Shown here piece by piece: positions 1 through 10,540 of a DNA stretch of 64,000 bases. This stretch comes from Distichodus sexfasciatus (taxonomy: Eukaryota; Chordata; Actinopteri; Characiformes; Distichodontidae), in the NCBI GenBank assembly GCA_032718565.1, contig JAVGVS010000487.1, positions 1 through 64,000 of the forward strand. The letters are read 5' to 3'. The notes under the pieces were generated by a model that saw only the letters and a program-made list of their open reading frames with translations, had not been told where the DNA came from and made no database searches. How positions within the stretch are numbered: the first letter of the stretch is position 1; the number at the start of each line of letters is the position of its first letter. The position numbers and the translations under genes were made by a program.

Positions 1-1453
1 GCACATGCATGGCCTTCATCTCTCATCACAGCTGCTGTTGTGCTGTTGCTGGTTGCAGTCAGATTGAGTTTTTATGTAAATATGCTGAGACGCGGTGCAT
101 CAGGGAGCTGCTCCACATGTTATTATTAGCGTACTCATTCCCAAAACCCACTCATGAAGGAGAAGAGTGCAGCATCTCAAACACTCGCCCCGTTACACCT
201 TCCTGCACCAGCTACCACCAGAGGCCTTTCAAGCACGCGTGTGTGTGTGTGTTATTTTTAAATATAGTAATGCAGTCTTAGTAATGTATTACTTTATATT
301 ACTATTATATTACTGAAGTGAGTAGTAACTCAAACTTTTGCGTGAACATAGTTTAAACCATTTGTACATGTTGGAGCTTTGTAGATAAACAAGTTTATAT
401 AGCTAGTAATATGATGATATTTTTAATAAGAGTAATAAATTACTATTACTTATTACACTTGCTGTTATAGATTTTATAGAGTATGTTTATTAGAATATCC
501 TGATATGATAATAGTAATAATTCATAATGTGTTAGTTAGTGAAAAGTAATTAGTAATAAATAATAATAGAATAGAATAATAGTAATAAATATTAAACTCT
601 CACTGCTATTGAAAAGTAATTAGAAATAAAATATAATATGGCAGTAATAAAAATAATAAATTATAATGCATTACTGTCAATGAAAAGTAATAAGTAATGC
701 CTCCTGATAGTAATAAACAATTATCTATAATAACTGTGTACATATATATTACTTTCACTGAAAACTAACTAGCAATAGTTACGTATTACTTCCATCAGTG
801 AAAACTAGCACAACACTGGTGTTATTTGTGCTGTAATGACTCAAACCCGCGGTGAACGGTGTGTCTGTGTGAAGTGGGGTTGTGTTAAAGAGGACAAGTG
901 TGAAGAGGATTGTGTGATTACAGCAGCGCTGCTTTGACGCTGCTGCGGTTAGTTTGGATGGAGTGGACACGACTCGGCTACTGACTCATCCCCAACTAGC
1001 AAATTACAAAAGACATACTACGCAAGAAAGACGCAAGGCCTTTAAAACACACACACACACAAACCTGAAAGTCTTTCAGCTGATTCTCCACAAAGATTAG
1101 CCCCCCGAGGTGGGAGAAACGCGTCACTCCAAGCCCGGACCAAAAGAAAAGAGCTTTCACAAGAGTACGGTTCTGACTCAAGCTGCAAGAATAAATTCAC
1201 ATCTAGGCCTTGACTTTGAAAAGCCTCCCGAAATAACAGCATAATACAGACATTCCCCGGGCAAGTTCCTTATTTGCAGGATGAAGAAAAATAATTCCAT
1301 TATGTTTCAATCCCTGAGCAAACTCATCTCCGTCTTTTTAAAAAGCCAGCAAATCGGACACAGGGTGAAAAGCCCACAGCAATGTGCATGCCAGGACAGA
1401 CGTGATGTAAAGTTTATAACGTCACTTAATGTTGAGCAGGAGGTTTGTTAATC
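1..1453. other. gene-free leader, AT-rich
   Basis: I see no supported gene. From about 280 to 800 the sequence is a degenerate AT-rich tract of TTACTA/AATAATA-like words (repeated AGTAATAA, TTACTTT, GAAAAGTAAT), probably decayed repeat DNA. From about 830 to 1440 it is unique-looking sequence, with a short CA run near 1050-1061 and no coding signature. Confidence 0.5.
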
Positions 1454-1664
1454 CACTACATGGACAAAAGTACTGGTTCTCCTGACCATAACACCAGCAG
1501 GGACTTTAATAACGCTGACCACTGGGGTACCGCCATGTTGGAATAGAACACCTTCCCCAAACCGTGTCCACAAAGTTGGAAGCACAGCATTGTCCAAAAT
1601 GTCTTGGTGCTGAAGGATTAAGATTGTCCATCACTGGAAGTAAGGGGACTAGAACCCAAACACT

Positions 1665-2077
1665 CTTACTTCCGGCGGCGCCACGAGCAGGCAGCGGCTA
1701 AAAGTGCTCCAGGGAATTCAGTGTTTTTTATACTGATTCTTGACCGTTTTGTCTACTTTCTGTTTTGTTTGTGATCAAGTACGATGCGTAAAAAAAAAAA
1801 GAAAAAAGTTTAGCTCTATGTCTGTCTTCCCTGTCTAGTCTAAAATGTATATTGTATATTGTCTGGTTTAAAATGTATATTGTTTAATGTATATTTTAGT
1901 ATTTTACTTATTTATTGTTTATTCCATGTGCCTAGTCGTGCCACTGCCTATTTATTCTCTGTTCTACTGTTCTTTGTTTGTTTGCACTGGAAATAACCTG
2001 GAGCCACGTCGTCTCGTCTCTCTATGTATCTGTACAGTATATAGCAGAGATGACAATAAAGTTGACTTTGACTTTGA
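1665..2077 (+). mobile_element. LINE 3' end (L1-like tail) inserted into the Tc1 element
   Basis: The segment ends in GACAATAAAGTTGACTTTGA, a polyadenylation signal followed by a short TTGACT-type tail. Related tails occur at 23341-23528 (plus strand) and near 34045-34095 (minus strand), all sharing GGAGCCACGTCGTCTCGTCT. It splits two adjacent parts of the Tc1 consensus, so it inserted after the transposon. Only 3' UTR is present, with no reverse transcriptase. Assignment to an L1-like family is an inference from the tail. Confidence 0.65.
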
Positions 2078-2362
2078 AGAACAATCATCGTTATCCCTCC
2101 TCCACCAAACCTCACAGTCAGGCAGGTAACATTCTCCCAGCGTCCACCAAAACCCAAACTCGTCCATTTTACTGCATGATTGATGACTGATCACTACATA
2201 GAACATCTTTCCACTGCTCCACAGCCCAGTGGTGGTCAACTTTACACCACTCCATCCCACGCTCGACATTGGACTTGGTGACGTCAGCTGCTTGGACATG
2301 GAAACTCGTTCCATCAAGCTCCTGCTGCACGGTTTTTGTGCTGACATTAATAACTTTTACTT

Positions 2363-2548
2363 TTACACACCATGGACCTCAGCAGTGGTTGTGGCATTAC
2401 GTGGTCTTCTGCTTGATGTTGGTGTTGCTGTTGTTCCTAAACACTTCCACCTTTCATTAATACCACTTATAGTTGAGTGTGGAATATCCAGCAGGGGTGA
2501 AATTTCACCAACCGTCTTACTGCGGTGGCATCCAAACGAACAACGCAC
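2363..2548 (-). pseudogene. Tc1-like transposase N-terminal DNA-binding fragment
   Basis: This 61-codon open segment carries the helix-turn-helix of a Tc1/mariner transposase. EISPLLDIPHSTISGI matches the usual EIS..LDIPRSTVSGI recognition-helix region, and KCLGTTATP matches the KRLGTTAT linker before the GRPR-like minor-groove motif, here SRRPR. No full-length transposase frame continues from it, and the catalytic part to its left is broken by stops and by a LINE insertion. It is a fossil, not a gene. Confidence 0.8.
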
Positions 2549-2639
2549 TTTGTCTCACCAACGTGTGTGAACAGAGACTGCATTTTATCCACATGTGGAA
2601 ATTGAAACATCTTAACACCCAGGACTCATCTAATAGTCC

Positions 2640-2840
2640 TAACAGAGAGAGAGAAGAGAATAGGAGAAAAGAGAGAGAGAGGAAAGAAAGAGAGGGAGAG
2701 AGAGAGTAGAAAGATAGAACAAACAAATGAATGAAAGAGAGAAAGGGAGAGAGAGAGAAAGAGAAAGAGAAAGAGAGATAGATAGATAGATAGATAGTGA
2801 AAAAGAAAGAGAGACATATTATAGCTGGATAGAGAGCATG

Positions 2841-2875
<35 letters not shown>

Positions 2876-3120
2876 ACAACAATAGTGAGAGAGAAGGAGG
2901 AAGAAACAGAGAGAGAGGAGAAAGAAAGAGAAAAAGAGAGGAAGAGAGAGAGTAGACAGATAGAACAAATGAAAGAGAGAGAGAAAGGGAGAGAAAGAGA
3001 GAATGAAAGAGAAGGAGAGAGAGAGGGAGAAAGAGTAGAAAGAAAGAAGGGAAGAGGGATAGAAAGAAAGAAAGAATATTGAGGGAGAGAGTGGGATAGA
3101 TAGAGGAGAAAGAGAAAAGG

Positions 3121-3193
<73 letters not shown>

Positions 3194-3360
3194 TGAAAAA
3201 GAGAGACATATTATAGCTAGAGAGAGAGAGCATGAGAAAGAAAGAAAGAAAGAAAGAACAACGATAGTGAGAGAGAAGGAGGAAGAAACAGAGAGAGAGA
3301 GGAAAAAGAGTGGGACAGACAGAGAGAAAGGGAGAGAAATAGACAGACAGAGTGAGAGAA
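2640..3360. repeat. polypurine (GA)n tract with GATA arrays
   Basis: About 720 bases are almost pure purine on the plus strand (GAGA, GAAA, GAAAGAAAGA), with (GATA)n runs at about 2776-2797 and 3121-3193. Open frames on either strand are Ser/Leu or Arg/Glu low-complexity artefacts and are not annotated. Confidence 0.95.
3121..3193. repeat. (GATA)n microsatellite
   Basis: About 18 uninterrupted GATA units inside the polypurine tract. Confidence 0.97.
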
Positions 3361-3978
3361 AACCCACAACCTCATGGTCCAGAGACGAGCGTCCTGTCCA
3401 CTAGACCACCACCCCACACAGGATACTGGATCTGGACAGCGGCTAGCCCATCCCTGGTAGCTGGGTTAGTTTAATGCAGGACACAGATGCTGATTTATTT
3501 ACACTCACTTTCCAAAAAATAAAGAGACCTGCAGAAGTGATGTGTGTGTGTGTCGATGAAGGTTTCAATGTAAAAATGCACTTTAAACTGCAACGACAGC
3601 GCACCGGACGACAGGAACGCAACACAGCGAGAAAAAGCAAGAACGAGATGGTCAGTGAGCGCAGCACACAATAGAGTGGTTTCCATGCCAACAGTCTTGG
3701 CCGTCATGGCGATGAGGGACAGTTGTTTGTCGTCACGGACGCGGTGAGAGTTGCGATGTGGGGAACACCGGCCCGCTCCAAAACCTCGCCCCCTCACCAC
3801 CATGCTGCTCCATCTGCGGGCACGACGGGGGCACAGCGGGCACAACACACACACACAGTGCAGCCAGGCATCACACACACATCATGAGGACCAGGTGGAT
3901 TCACCTCACACTCCTAACAGATGAAAAGAGAGAGAAAGAGAGATGGGGCATTGGGAGAGAGAGAAAAGAGAAGGGTGG
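3361..3978. other. no gene; SINE scrap and unique sequence
   Basis: 3361-3450 contains a minus-strand fragment of the type-2 tRNA SINE (CCACAACCTCATGGTCCAGAG, then CTAGACCACCACCCC). 3480-3900 is moderately GC-rich unique sequence with short CA runs. I could not support a gene in it. Confidence 0.4.

Positions 3979-4053
<75 letters not shown>
3979..4053. repeat. (GATA)n microsatellite
   Basis: About 18 GATA units. Confidence 0.97.
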
Positions 4054-4071
4054 GAATGGGATGGTAGATGT

Positions 4072-4140
4072 TTAGGGAGTTCACCTCGTGATCAGATGGT
4101 CACCAGTTCAAGTCCTGGTGTGGTGTGTTCACAGTGACAA
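4072..4140 (+). mobile_element. tRNA-derived SINE (type 1), internal part missing
   Basis: The tRNA-like head (GGGAGTTCACCTCGTGATCAG, then the B-box-like GGTCACCAGTTCAAGTCC) runs directly into the family 3' end GTGTTCACAGTGACAAAT. The middle is deleted, and a MITE follows at once. Confidence 0.65.
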
Positions 4141-4792
4141 ATGTGACCCTCCACGGCAAAACCAGTCGCTTGTTGCACATTAACAAAATTGAGTTATTAT
4201 GTTTCCATGAAAGGGCATAAATCAAGCTTCAAAACGATACCTATATGGAATGAATGGGACGACATATGACTGAGATATCAACATTCAAAGGAGTCGGGTT
4301 TCTCCTGTCACGCCAAGTGAGAAACGGAGAAATCTGCCGTCGAAGTTGACTATCGCCGTAGCACTCACAGACGCTTGGTGCGGTCGCGGCTACGTTTGCG
4401 TTTACGCTAGCCTACGCTGCATTCACAGTCACACGGATAGTCTACCTGCGTTAGGTTAACTGAACTCGGGAGACGAAGATGGATTCCGGAGAAATATCTT
4501 CACGCTAGTCAACCAGTGGATTTACCGTAAATATTGAAGTAGAGCGGTCAAAACACAAACTTTTAACATTCTGCTGGAATTGAATTCCTCACCTCAAGAA
4601 AGTCACGTTTTTAGGATGGAAAGGGTAAGTTTTTCAGCCAAATTTATTCACAACAGTACAGTATAGACCTTCCACTGTTTCAAAACACTAAAAACAAAAA
4701 ATCCAAAATTTTAGCCCACACAACATAAACGCTCGTTTTTCTTGGAAACCTCCGTTGCGACAAGTGACTGGTTTTGCCGTGGAGGGTCACAT
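4141..4792. mobile_element. MITE, 652 bp, about 32-bp terminal inverted repeats (copy 1)
   Basis: The left end ATGTGACCCTCCACGGCAAA and right end TTTGCCGTGGAGGGTCACAT are perfect inverted complements, extending inward over about 30 bases to ACCAGTCGCTTGT. There is no coding capacity. A second copy in the opposite internal orientation lies at 22164-22814. Superfamily is not assigned because no clear target-site duplication is visible. Confidence 0.85.
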
Positions 4793-5530
4793 ATAATCAC
4801 TTTAATTCACTTTAATTCACTTTAATTCACTTAAACTCACGTTAATCTCCATTCTGAGAATAGATCACACACACACATGCACAGATCAGAGCTGTTTATT
4901 CATCTTGGCAGTTTGGTCAACAGGTCAACACAACTGTGTTTACAACAAGCCTCCAGCTACAGGAATGTTGTGTGTGTACAGATATGATCAGACTGGAAAA
5001 CGCTGCCAAATCCCAGCACTCCTAATTTCACCACTTTCACTGAAGATCAATTTCCCTTTTTATCCCGGCTTTCCCACTTCCCCCTCCACGGAAAAATGAC
5101 AACCATAACATCCAATACAACTGTGGCCCAGAGAGCAGAATGCAGTTCAAAATAAAAAATACACTGCAAGTCAACAAAATATTAATCAAGTTGATAACAC
5201 ACACGGTCATGTAGGTGTCCAGTGATGGTATGAAATTAAAAATGAAGAGTTGTTGCTACAGCAGGTGATAGAACCCTCTGTGAGCAGCTAGTAGTGTAAC
5301 TGTGTGTAACTGTAGCCTGCAGCTTATACCCGTGATGTTCCTGCATCATCAAATGTCATGGTAGTAAGACGCCGCTACTGGAAGACAATGCTGCTGCCGC
5401 TGCTGACGAGCGTCGAGTTTCCACACGGGACTTAGCAACATCCAAACTTAGCTCTGACTCCAGCTACACACGGGGGGTTAAAGTGTGGAGGAGTGGGGGG
5501 CGGGATTCTGACATGTAGCAGCAACATGAG
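4793..5530. other. no gene seen
   Basis: A three-unit direct repeat of TTTAATTCAC sits at about 4800-4835. The rest is unique-looking sequence with no coding or RNA-gene signature. Confidence 0.4.
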
Positions 5531-6190
5531 TTGGGGAATAACTAATTACAAGTAGCTAAGCTGTAAAAATACTGCTGCTATAAAAATAGCTAACTAGTAT
5601 AAAATACTGTAGTTTTAAAATAACTACTTTATACTGTATCTTATGTTGTAACGAATTTTGTAACTTTATTCTGTTGATTCAAAATAACAACTATTAAAAA
5701 TACTGTACCTTTAAAAATAACTAACTCATTAAATAATTCTGTAGCTTAAAAAGTAACGCACTGATTTTACAATGTAGCTTTAAAATAACTTACTAGTTTT
5801 GAAATGTAGCTTTAAAAGTAAGTTACTAATTTTTAAATGCAGTAGTTTTAAAAGTAACTTACTACTTTTAAAAGATACTTTTAGATGTACATATTTTACA
5901 GTTCTGTACCTTTAAAAGTAACTAGTTTTAAAATTCTGTAGCTTTAAACATAACTTTCTGCTTTTAAAATGTGGCACCTTTAAAAGTAATTAAATACTTT
6001 TTTAAAATGGACATTGTTTTAAAACTACTGTAAATTCAGTAGCTTTAAAAGTAACTCACTACTTTTACAAACGCTACAGCTTTAAAAGTGAGTAACCTCT
6101 TTTAAAACGCTTAAGCTGTAATAGTAATCTTGTAGTGGATCTTTTAATAACTTTTAATAACAAGTAATTTGTAGCCTATAAAGCTGCGTG
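5530..6190. repeat. degenerate tandem array of TTTTAAAAGTAACT-like units
   Basis: Repeated words such as TAGCTTTAAAAGTAACT, ACTACTTTTAAAA and CTGTAGCTTTAAAA recur every 30-45 bases on both strands. The array starts with GTTGGGGAATAACTAATTACAA, a terminus also seen in fragments near 16370 and 56340-56490. It is probably the decayed interior of a dispersed element. Confidence 0.6.
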
Positions 6191-6680
6191 TTAAAGGTAG
6201 CTTCCCCCACAGTGACTATACTCAAGTAGAAGTACAGATGGTCATGTGAAAAAGTAAAGTACCAATTAAACATCTTTATTCAAGTAAATAAAAAAAAACA
6301 TAAAAGCTCTAAAATTGACAAAAAGTATGAAAGTACAAAATAACATCGTTGAAATCCATCTAGCTGAACATCCAGTGTTGGAAGAGTTACTTTAAAAATG
6401 TATTCCACTACAGATTACACAGTACATGCACTAAAATGTCATTTCTAACATTTTTTTTTTGGTTACTCAACGTGAGGAAGGTAAATACTCTGGATTACTT
6501 CAACATTACCACACATTTTACAGCAGTATGAACGAGGTTAACACACCCTGCTGTTCTGCTGCCGGTGCTGTGTGTGCTGAATTTTAGACTTTCTGTCCGG
6601 GTTAAACTCTGCCTCGGGGTGTGTTTAAGGATGCCCAGAGGGGACGGAGCGGAGAATTTTAATGACAATGGACAGAAATT

Positions 6681-6711
<31 letters not shown>

Positions 6712-6833
6712 AAGTGGTTTTAACGCAGTTGTGAGGACCGGACTGTCAGTGAAACACTTTTTTAGGTTTATGAGGAGATTATTGTATGTAACGACTCTTC
6801 AATATAGAAAACGGTTACATTGGGGTCGGGGGT

Positions 6834-6872
<39 letters not shown>

Positions 6873-6898
6873 CTAGACAGATAGACAGATAGATAGAG

Positions 6899-6979
<81 letters not shown>

Positions 6980-7620
6980 CTTTGCAGGTTTTACCCTGTG
7001 CTGTGTGATATCGGGTGTGTGGAGATGTTTTGATGTTTGAAAGTGATTTGAGCTCAGTGGAAGGTTCTAGTCTCTCAGGGGCAAAAAGGGAAGGAAGGAG
7101 GCAATTTTCTCTCACATGAGCTGTCTATTTTTACCCCGTGTATGTTGGTGGGGTGGGGGGAGCTCCCTCTCGACCTGCTGCAGTGCTGCGGAAGCTACTT
7201 TTAAACTCTAGCTCTTCAAACTCCAAGCTTCTTCTTGTATCTAAGCTCCACTACAAGCTGCTGTTTTCATATAGTAGTTACACTACACGCTACACTAGCT
7301 AGCAGCTAAGTAGCTAACTACATCCAGTAATACTGAATATTTGTGCCGTTGCATAATTGTAAAGCTAATTAGTTAGCCAAGGTGGACTCCATCGTGTGAC
7401 TCCATCTGGCAGCTGCCAAGAGCGCACTGTGATGCAATGAGGGTACCGATCACCAATCACAAACAGCCGCTAGTTGAAAATAGCCGTCTTCGTAAAGAGA
7501 GAAAGATGATAGTATTATTTTGTAACAGTGTAGTGTTTTAGTGTGCTATATTGCTAGTACTTGCTGGAAAACTAAAAGTAACTAAGTAAAAAGCTAGAAG
7601 AAGTAGAAATATAAATGCTA
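6190..7620. other. no gene; GATA array and decayed repeat
   Basis: Contains a (GT)n run near 6680-6700, a long GATA array (listed separately) and further decayed TAGCTA/AGTAACT-like sequence at 7190-7610. No supported gene. Confidence 0.45.
6836..6976. repeat. (GATA)n microsatellite, interrupted
   Basis: About 140 bases of GATA with a few GACA/GAGA interruptions near 6872-6900, followed by about 19 clean units. It is the longest simple tetranucleotide array in the window. Confidence 0.97.
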
Positions 7621-7699
7621 GGCCTCATTCACCAGCCGTTCAACACATTTGTTCTCGAAACACACTCACAGATTTCTTGAACGGTTGGTGAATGAGGCC
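7621..7699. mobile_element. 79-bp hairpin element (GGCCTCATTCACCA ends)
   Basis: Arms 7621-7643 and 7677-7699 are inverted complements with one mismatch, around a 33-base loop. The same terminal word, with changes, bounds about 1.1 kb at 46912-48012, so this is probably a minimal deletion copy of that element. Confidence 0.6.
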
Positions 7700-8102
7700 C
7701 AGTGTTTACATTTCCACTTCATTTATCCAACTATATATTTATTTAATTCTGACCACACAGACCGACTCCAGCCCTAACGCACTAGGATTTGGAGAGCAGC
7801 TCAGCGACTCCCGCACAAGGCAGTAGAGCACGTACGGCGGATCGTATCCCCGAGGTGTGAATTGTTCATTGTGTCTGAGTCCAAGGCAAGCGGCCGATTA
7901 ATGCAGTCAGGCTGCAGGGGGGAGACTACAACGTGTGAATTATTCGAATATCGCTGGAGATTCTCCACCACAATGACGTGCAGGACGTTACTGGAGACGG
8001 ACGACGGTGACACTACTGCGTCTTTAAAGGGACATTCATTTTTTCCACACGTCTCAATAGCATGTTGTGGTAAAAATCTAGAATATTTAAGCTTGATGGT
8101 TT

Positions 8103-8272
8103 AGTGATTGTCACTGTGAATGCACCACACTTTTTGGCAGCACCCGGTGAGCAGTTCTTGGGGACGGTACCTTGCTCATGACTACCCTTTTTACAAGTCC
8201 GGGATTGAACCGACGATCTTCTGATCACAAGGCCAACTCCATAACCGTTATGCTGCCAACTTCCCCAACCTT
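8103..8272 (-). mobile_element. tRNA-derived SINE (type 1)
   Basis: On the minus strand it reads as the tRNA-like head (GGTTATGGAGTTGGCCTTGTG, a B-box-like motif in front of CGGACTTG), then CATGAGCAAGGTACCGTCCC and the 3' end CATTCACAGTGACAATCAC. The family bodies in this window share GGTACC and ATGAGCAAGGTACC landmarks. Confidence 0.8.
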
Positions 8273-8820
8273 TATTAAAACACAGCAAAATGAATGGGCT
8301 CGATGGCCACAAAACAAGAACTGAAACTCTCGTCTGGTGTCAAAAATACACAAAACAAAGTGTGGGGAAACCTAACGGTGCACTGACAGACACGGTAGGC
8401 AGAGATGGCCTAGAGACAAGGCTAAATAGCTAACTAACCTAAAATAGATGCAAACAATAAGCTAACAGATTCAACCAAACCAAATGCTAAATGCTAAACT
8501 AATAGATTAACTGGACTAACTGGAGGTGGGAACTAAACCAGGACTAATAAACAAGCAGGGAGGGTTAAACTAAGAACGAAGGACTAATCTAACACAGGTG
8601 TAACTGATAATGAGGCTAAACTAGCTCATTAGGGGTAACAAGGGGGCAGGACGGAGGGAAATGACTGACACACCACACTAGACAGACACAAGGCAGGACA
8701 GGGGTGCCCTCTGGTGGTCGGCTGGAGTAGTCCGGAGGGAGCTGTTACAGCATTTAACAATACATAGAGATTTGTTGCATCATCTGCACACACACATTCT
8801 TTTTTTTTACAGAAGGTGTG
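8273..8820. other. no gene; unclassified repeat-like sequence
   Basis: A/C-rich sequence with many TAACTAA/AACTAA words ends in GGTGCCCTCTGGTGGTCGGC and GAGCTGTTACA, which looks like a dispersed-repeat end. I could not assign a family, and no reading frame is convincing. Confidence 0.35.
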
Positions 8821-8825
8821 TGTTG

Positions 8826-9607
8826 TAATGATGTGTGTGTGTGTGTGTGTGTGTGTGATGTGATTTTGAGCAGGATGTAACCGTGACGAATCTCCACTGA
8901 CTCAGTGGGATGAAGATCTCATACATGCATCAAGTGTGTGTTTAGTGTGTGTATGTATAGAAGTGTGATTACACATGTGGGGAGTTGTTTTATATCGTGT
9001 GTGTACACAGTAAGGCTTTGTGTAGTAACACATTGGAAGAGTGTGAATGTGTGTGTGTATAAATGTGTTTGTGTTCAGAAACAGTTGTGTGTGTTTGCAT
9101 ATGTGTGTATATGCTCACGTGTGTGTGTGTATGTGTGTGCATGACCTTGAGAGTGTGTTTGTGTTTGAATGTGAATATGTGTGTTGTCTGTATTTGTGTG
9201 TGTTAATGTTTATGTGTCTAAAAATGTGTGTATGTGCTTGTGTGTGTAAATGTGTTTTATGTGTGTGTTTTTATATATGCTTATCTTATCGTGTGTGTGT
9301 GTGTGTGTGTGTGTGATCTTATCTATATTTGTGGGTGAATGTGAGTGACATATGGGGTATATAAAGAGTTTTGTGTGTGTGTGTGTGTGTGTGTTAGTCT
9401 GGTTCGAGCCAGTATAGCTGTCACTCATGAAATATTCACAAGCGCAACAAACACACACACCAGACACACTCATGAACAATACACACACACACACACACGC
9501 AAACGGGGCTGGAAGGCGGCAGGGCAGATGGTGTGACATTGGAACAGCAGAGTGCAGCTCCTATCAATAGAGTACAGAGCACATATTCAGCAGGGAAGCG
9601 GGAGACA

Positions 9608-9643
<36 letters not shown>
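8826..9643. repeat. GT/CA-rich block
   Basis: Clean (GT)n runs at about 8831-8858, 9291-9314 and 9373-9393 and (CA)n at about 9480-9499 and 9611-9642 are joined by impure TGTGTTTGTG sequence. The Cys/Val-rich frames across it are microsatellite artefacts. Confidence 0.9.
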
Positions 9644-9647
<4 letters not shown>

Positions 9648-9780
9648 CTGCCCCCCTGAGAGTGGAGCTGAGCTGCAGTGCCCCCTAGTGTCCCTCGCAC
9701 TAACCTCCAGACACGGAAACAGCAGCACACACACTTACAGCTGTGAGATTATTGTGCACTGTAGGAGTTCAACTGTCTAC

Positions 9781-10131
9781 TCGTTTAATTCTCTCTCTTT
9801 CTCTCTCTCCTCCCTTTTGTTTCTTTCCTCCTCTCTCGTCATTTCTCTTTCTGCCTTCTCTCTTTTACTCATTTTCTCCCCTCTCTTCATCCTCCCCCCT
9901 CCCTCTTTCGCGCTCCCTCTCTTTTCTTTCTACTTCTCTTTCTGTCTCTGTCCCTCGTCTCTTTTCTTCGCTCTCTCTCTCTCACTCTCTCTGTCACTTT
10001 TATTCTTTTTGTCTCTCCTCTCTTTCCCCTTTTTCTATCTGTTTATTTTTCTATCCCTTGCTCTCTGTCTCTCCATCTCTCTCCCACAATCTCCCTCCGT
10101 CTCCATTCTTTCTCTCTCTCCTCTCTTCCCA

Positions 10132-10173
<42 letters not shown>

Positions 10174-10504
10174 TTCTCTCTCCTAATCTCTCTTATTCTC
10201 CTTCCATCTCTCTTTCTCTTTGTCTCTTGCCCTCTTTGTCTTCATCTCTCTCCCATCACCCCTCCATCTCTCTTTCTGTGTCTCTTTCTCACCCCTCTTT
10301 CTTCCCCAGTCTCTCTCTCTCTTTTACACACACGCACTCTCTCCTCCCTCTGTTGCTTCCTTTCCTGTAAGCTCTCTCTCCTCCTCTTTTCCTCTACTTT
10401 TCTGTCTCCCCCATCTTTCGCTTTCTAACCCTCCCTCTCTCATATTCCGATTACCTCATATTCATATTTCTCCTCCCTCTATTTCCTCTTCCTCTCCACC
10501 ACCC

Positions 10505-10538
<34 letters not shown>

Positions 10539-10540
10539 TG
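9781..10540. repeat. polypyrimidine (CT)n tract
   Basis: About 760 bases of almost pure C/T on the plus strand, with clean (CT)n runs at about 10137-10164 and 10507-10534. The long Ser/Leu/Phe frames are low-complexity artefacts. Confidence 0.95.

Larger units (their letters stand above)
1454..2624 (-). mobile_element. Tc1/mariner-like transposon, decayed, interrupted by a LINE insertion
   Basis: The left end (CACTACATGGACAAAAGTAC) resembles the terminal inverted repeat of a common fish Tc1-like family. The transposase lies on the minus strand. At 2548-2363 it has a readable paired-like helix-turn-helix, with the segments EISPLLDIPHSTISGI and RWKCLGTTATP followed by an RRPR stretch, typical of Tc1 transposase N-termini. 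At about 2330-2085 a decayed catalytic region can be recognised (VLCSDQSS near the DE(S/T) motif, and NGRVWVLVDAGRMLP resembling the GRIWVWRMPGERYLP block). Stops and frameshifts break it. The body is split by a LINE 3' end at about 1665-2077, and the right terminus runs into the polypurine tract without a visible right terminal repeat. It is inactive. Family assignment is from remembered Tc1 motifs, not a search. Confidence 0.85.

Noticed and set aside
2517..3367. Long Ser/Leu-rich open frames (up to about 240 codons) on the minus strand
   Set aside because: They come from the GA/GATA simple repeat. No start context, domain or splice structure; all frames of such a tract are open.
8273..8760. 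LTR retrotransposon suggested by the repeat-like end
   Set aside because: No paired LTRs, primer-binding site or gag/pol frames are visible.
8938..9642. Cys/Val-rich small frames
   Set aside because: Translation of GT/CA repeats.
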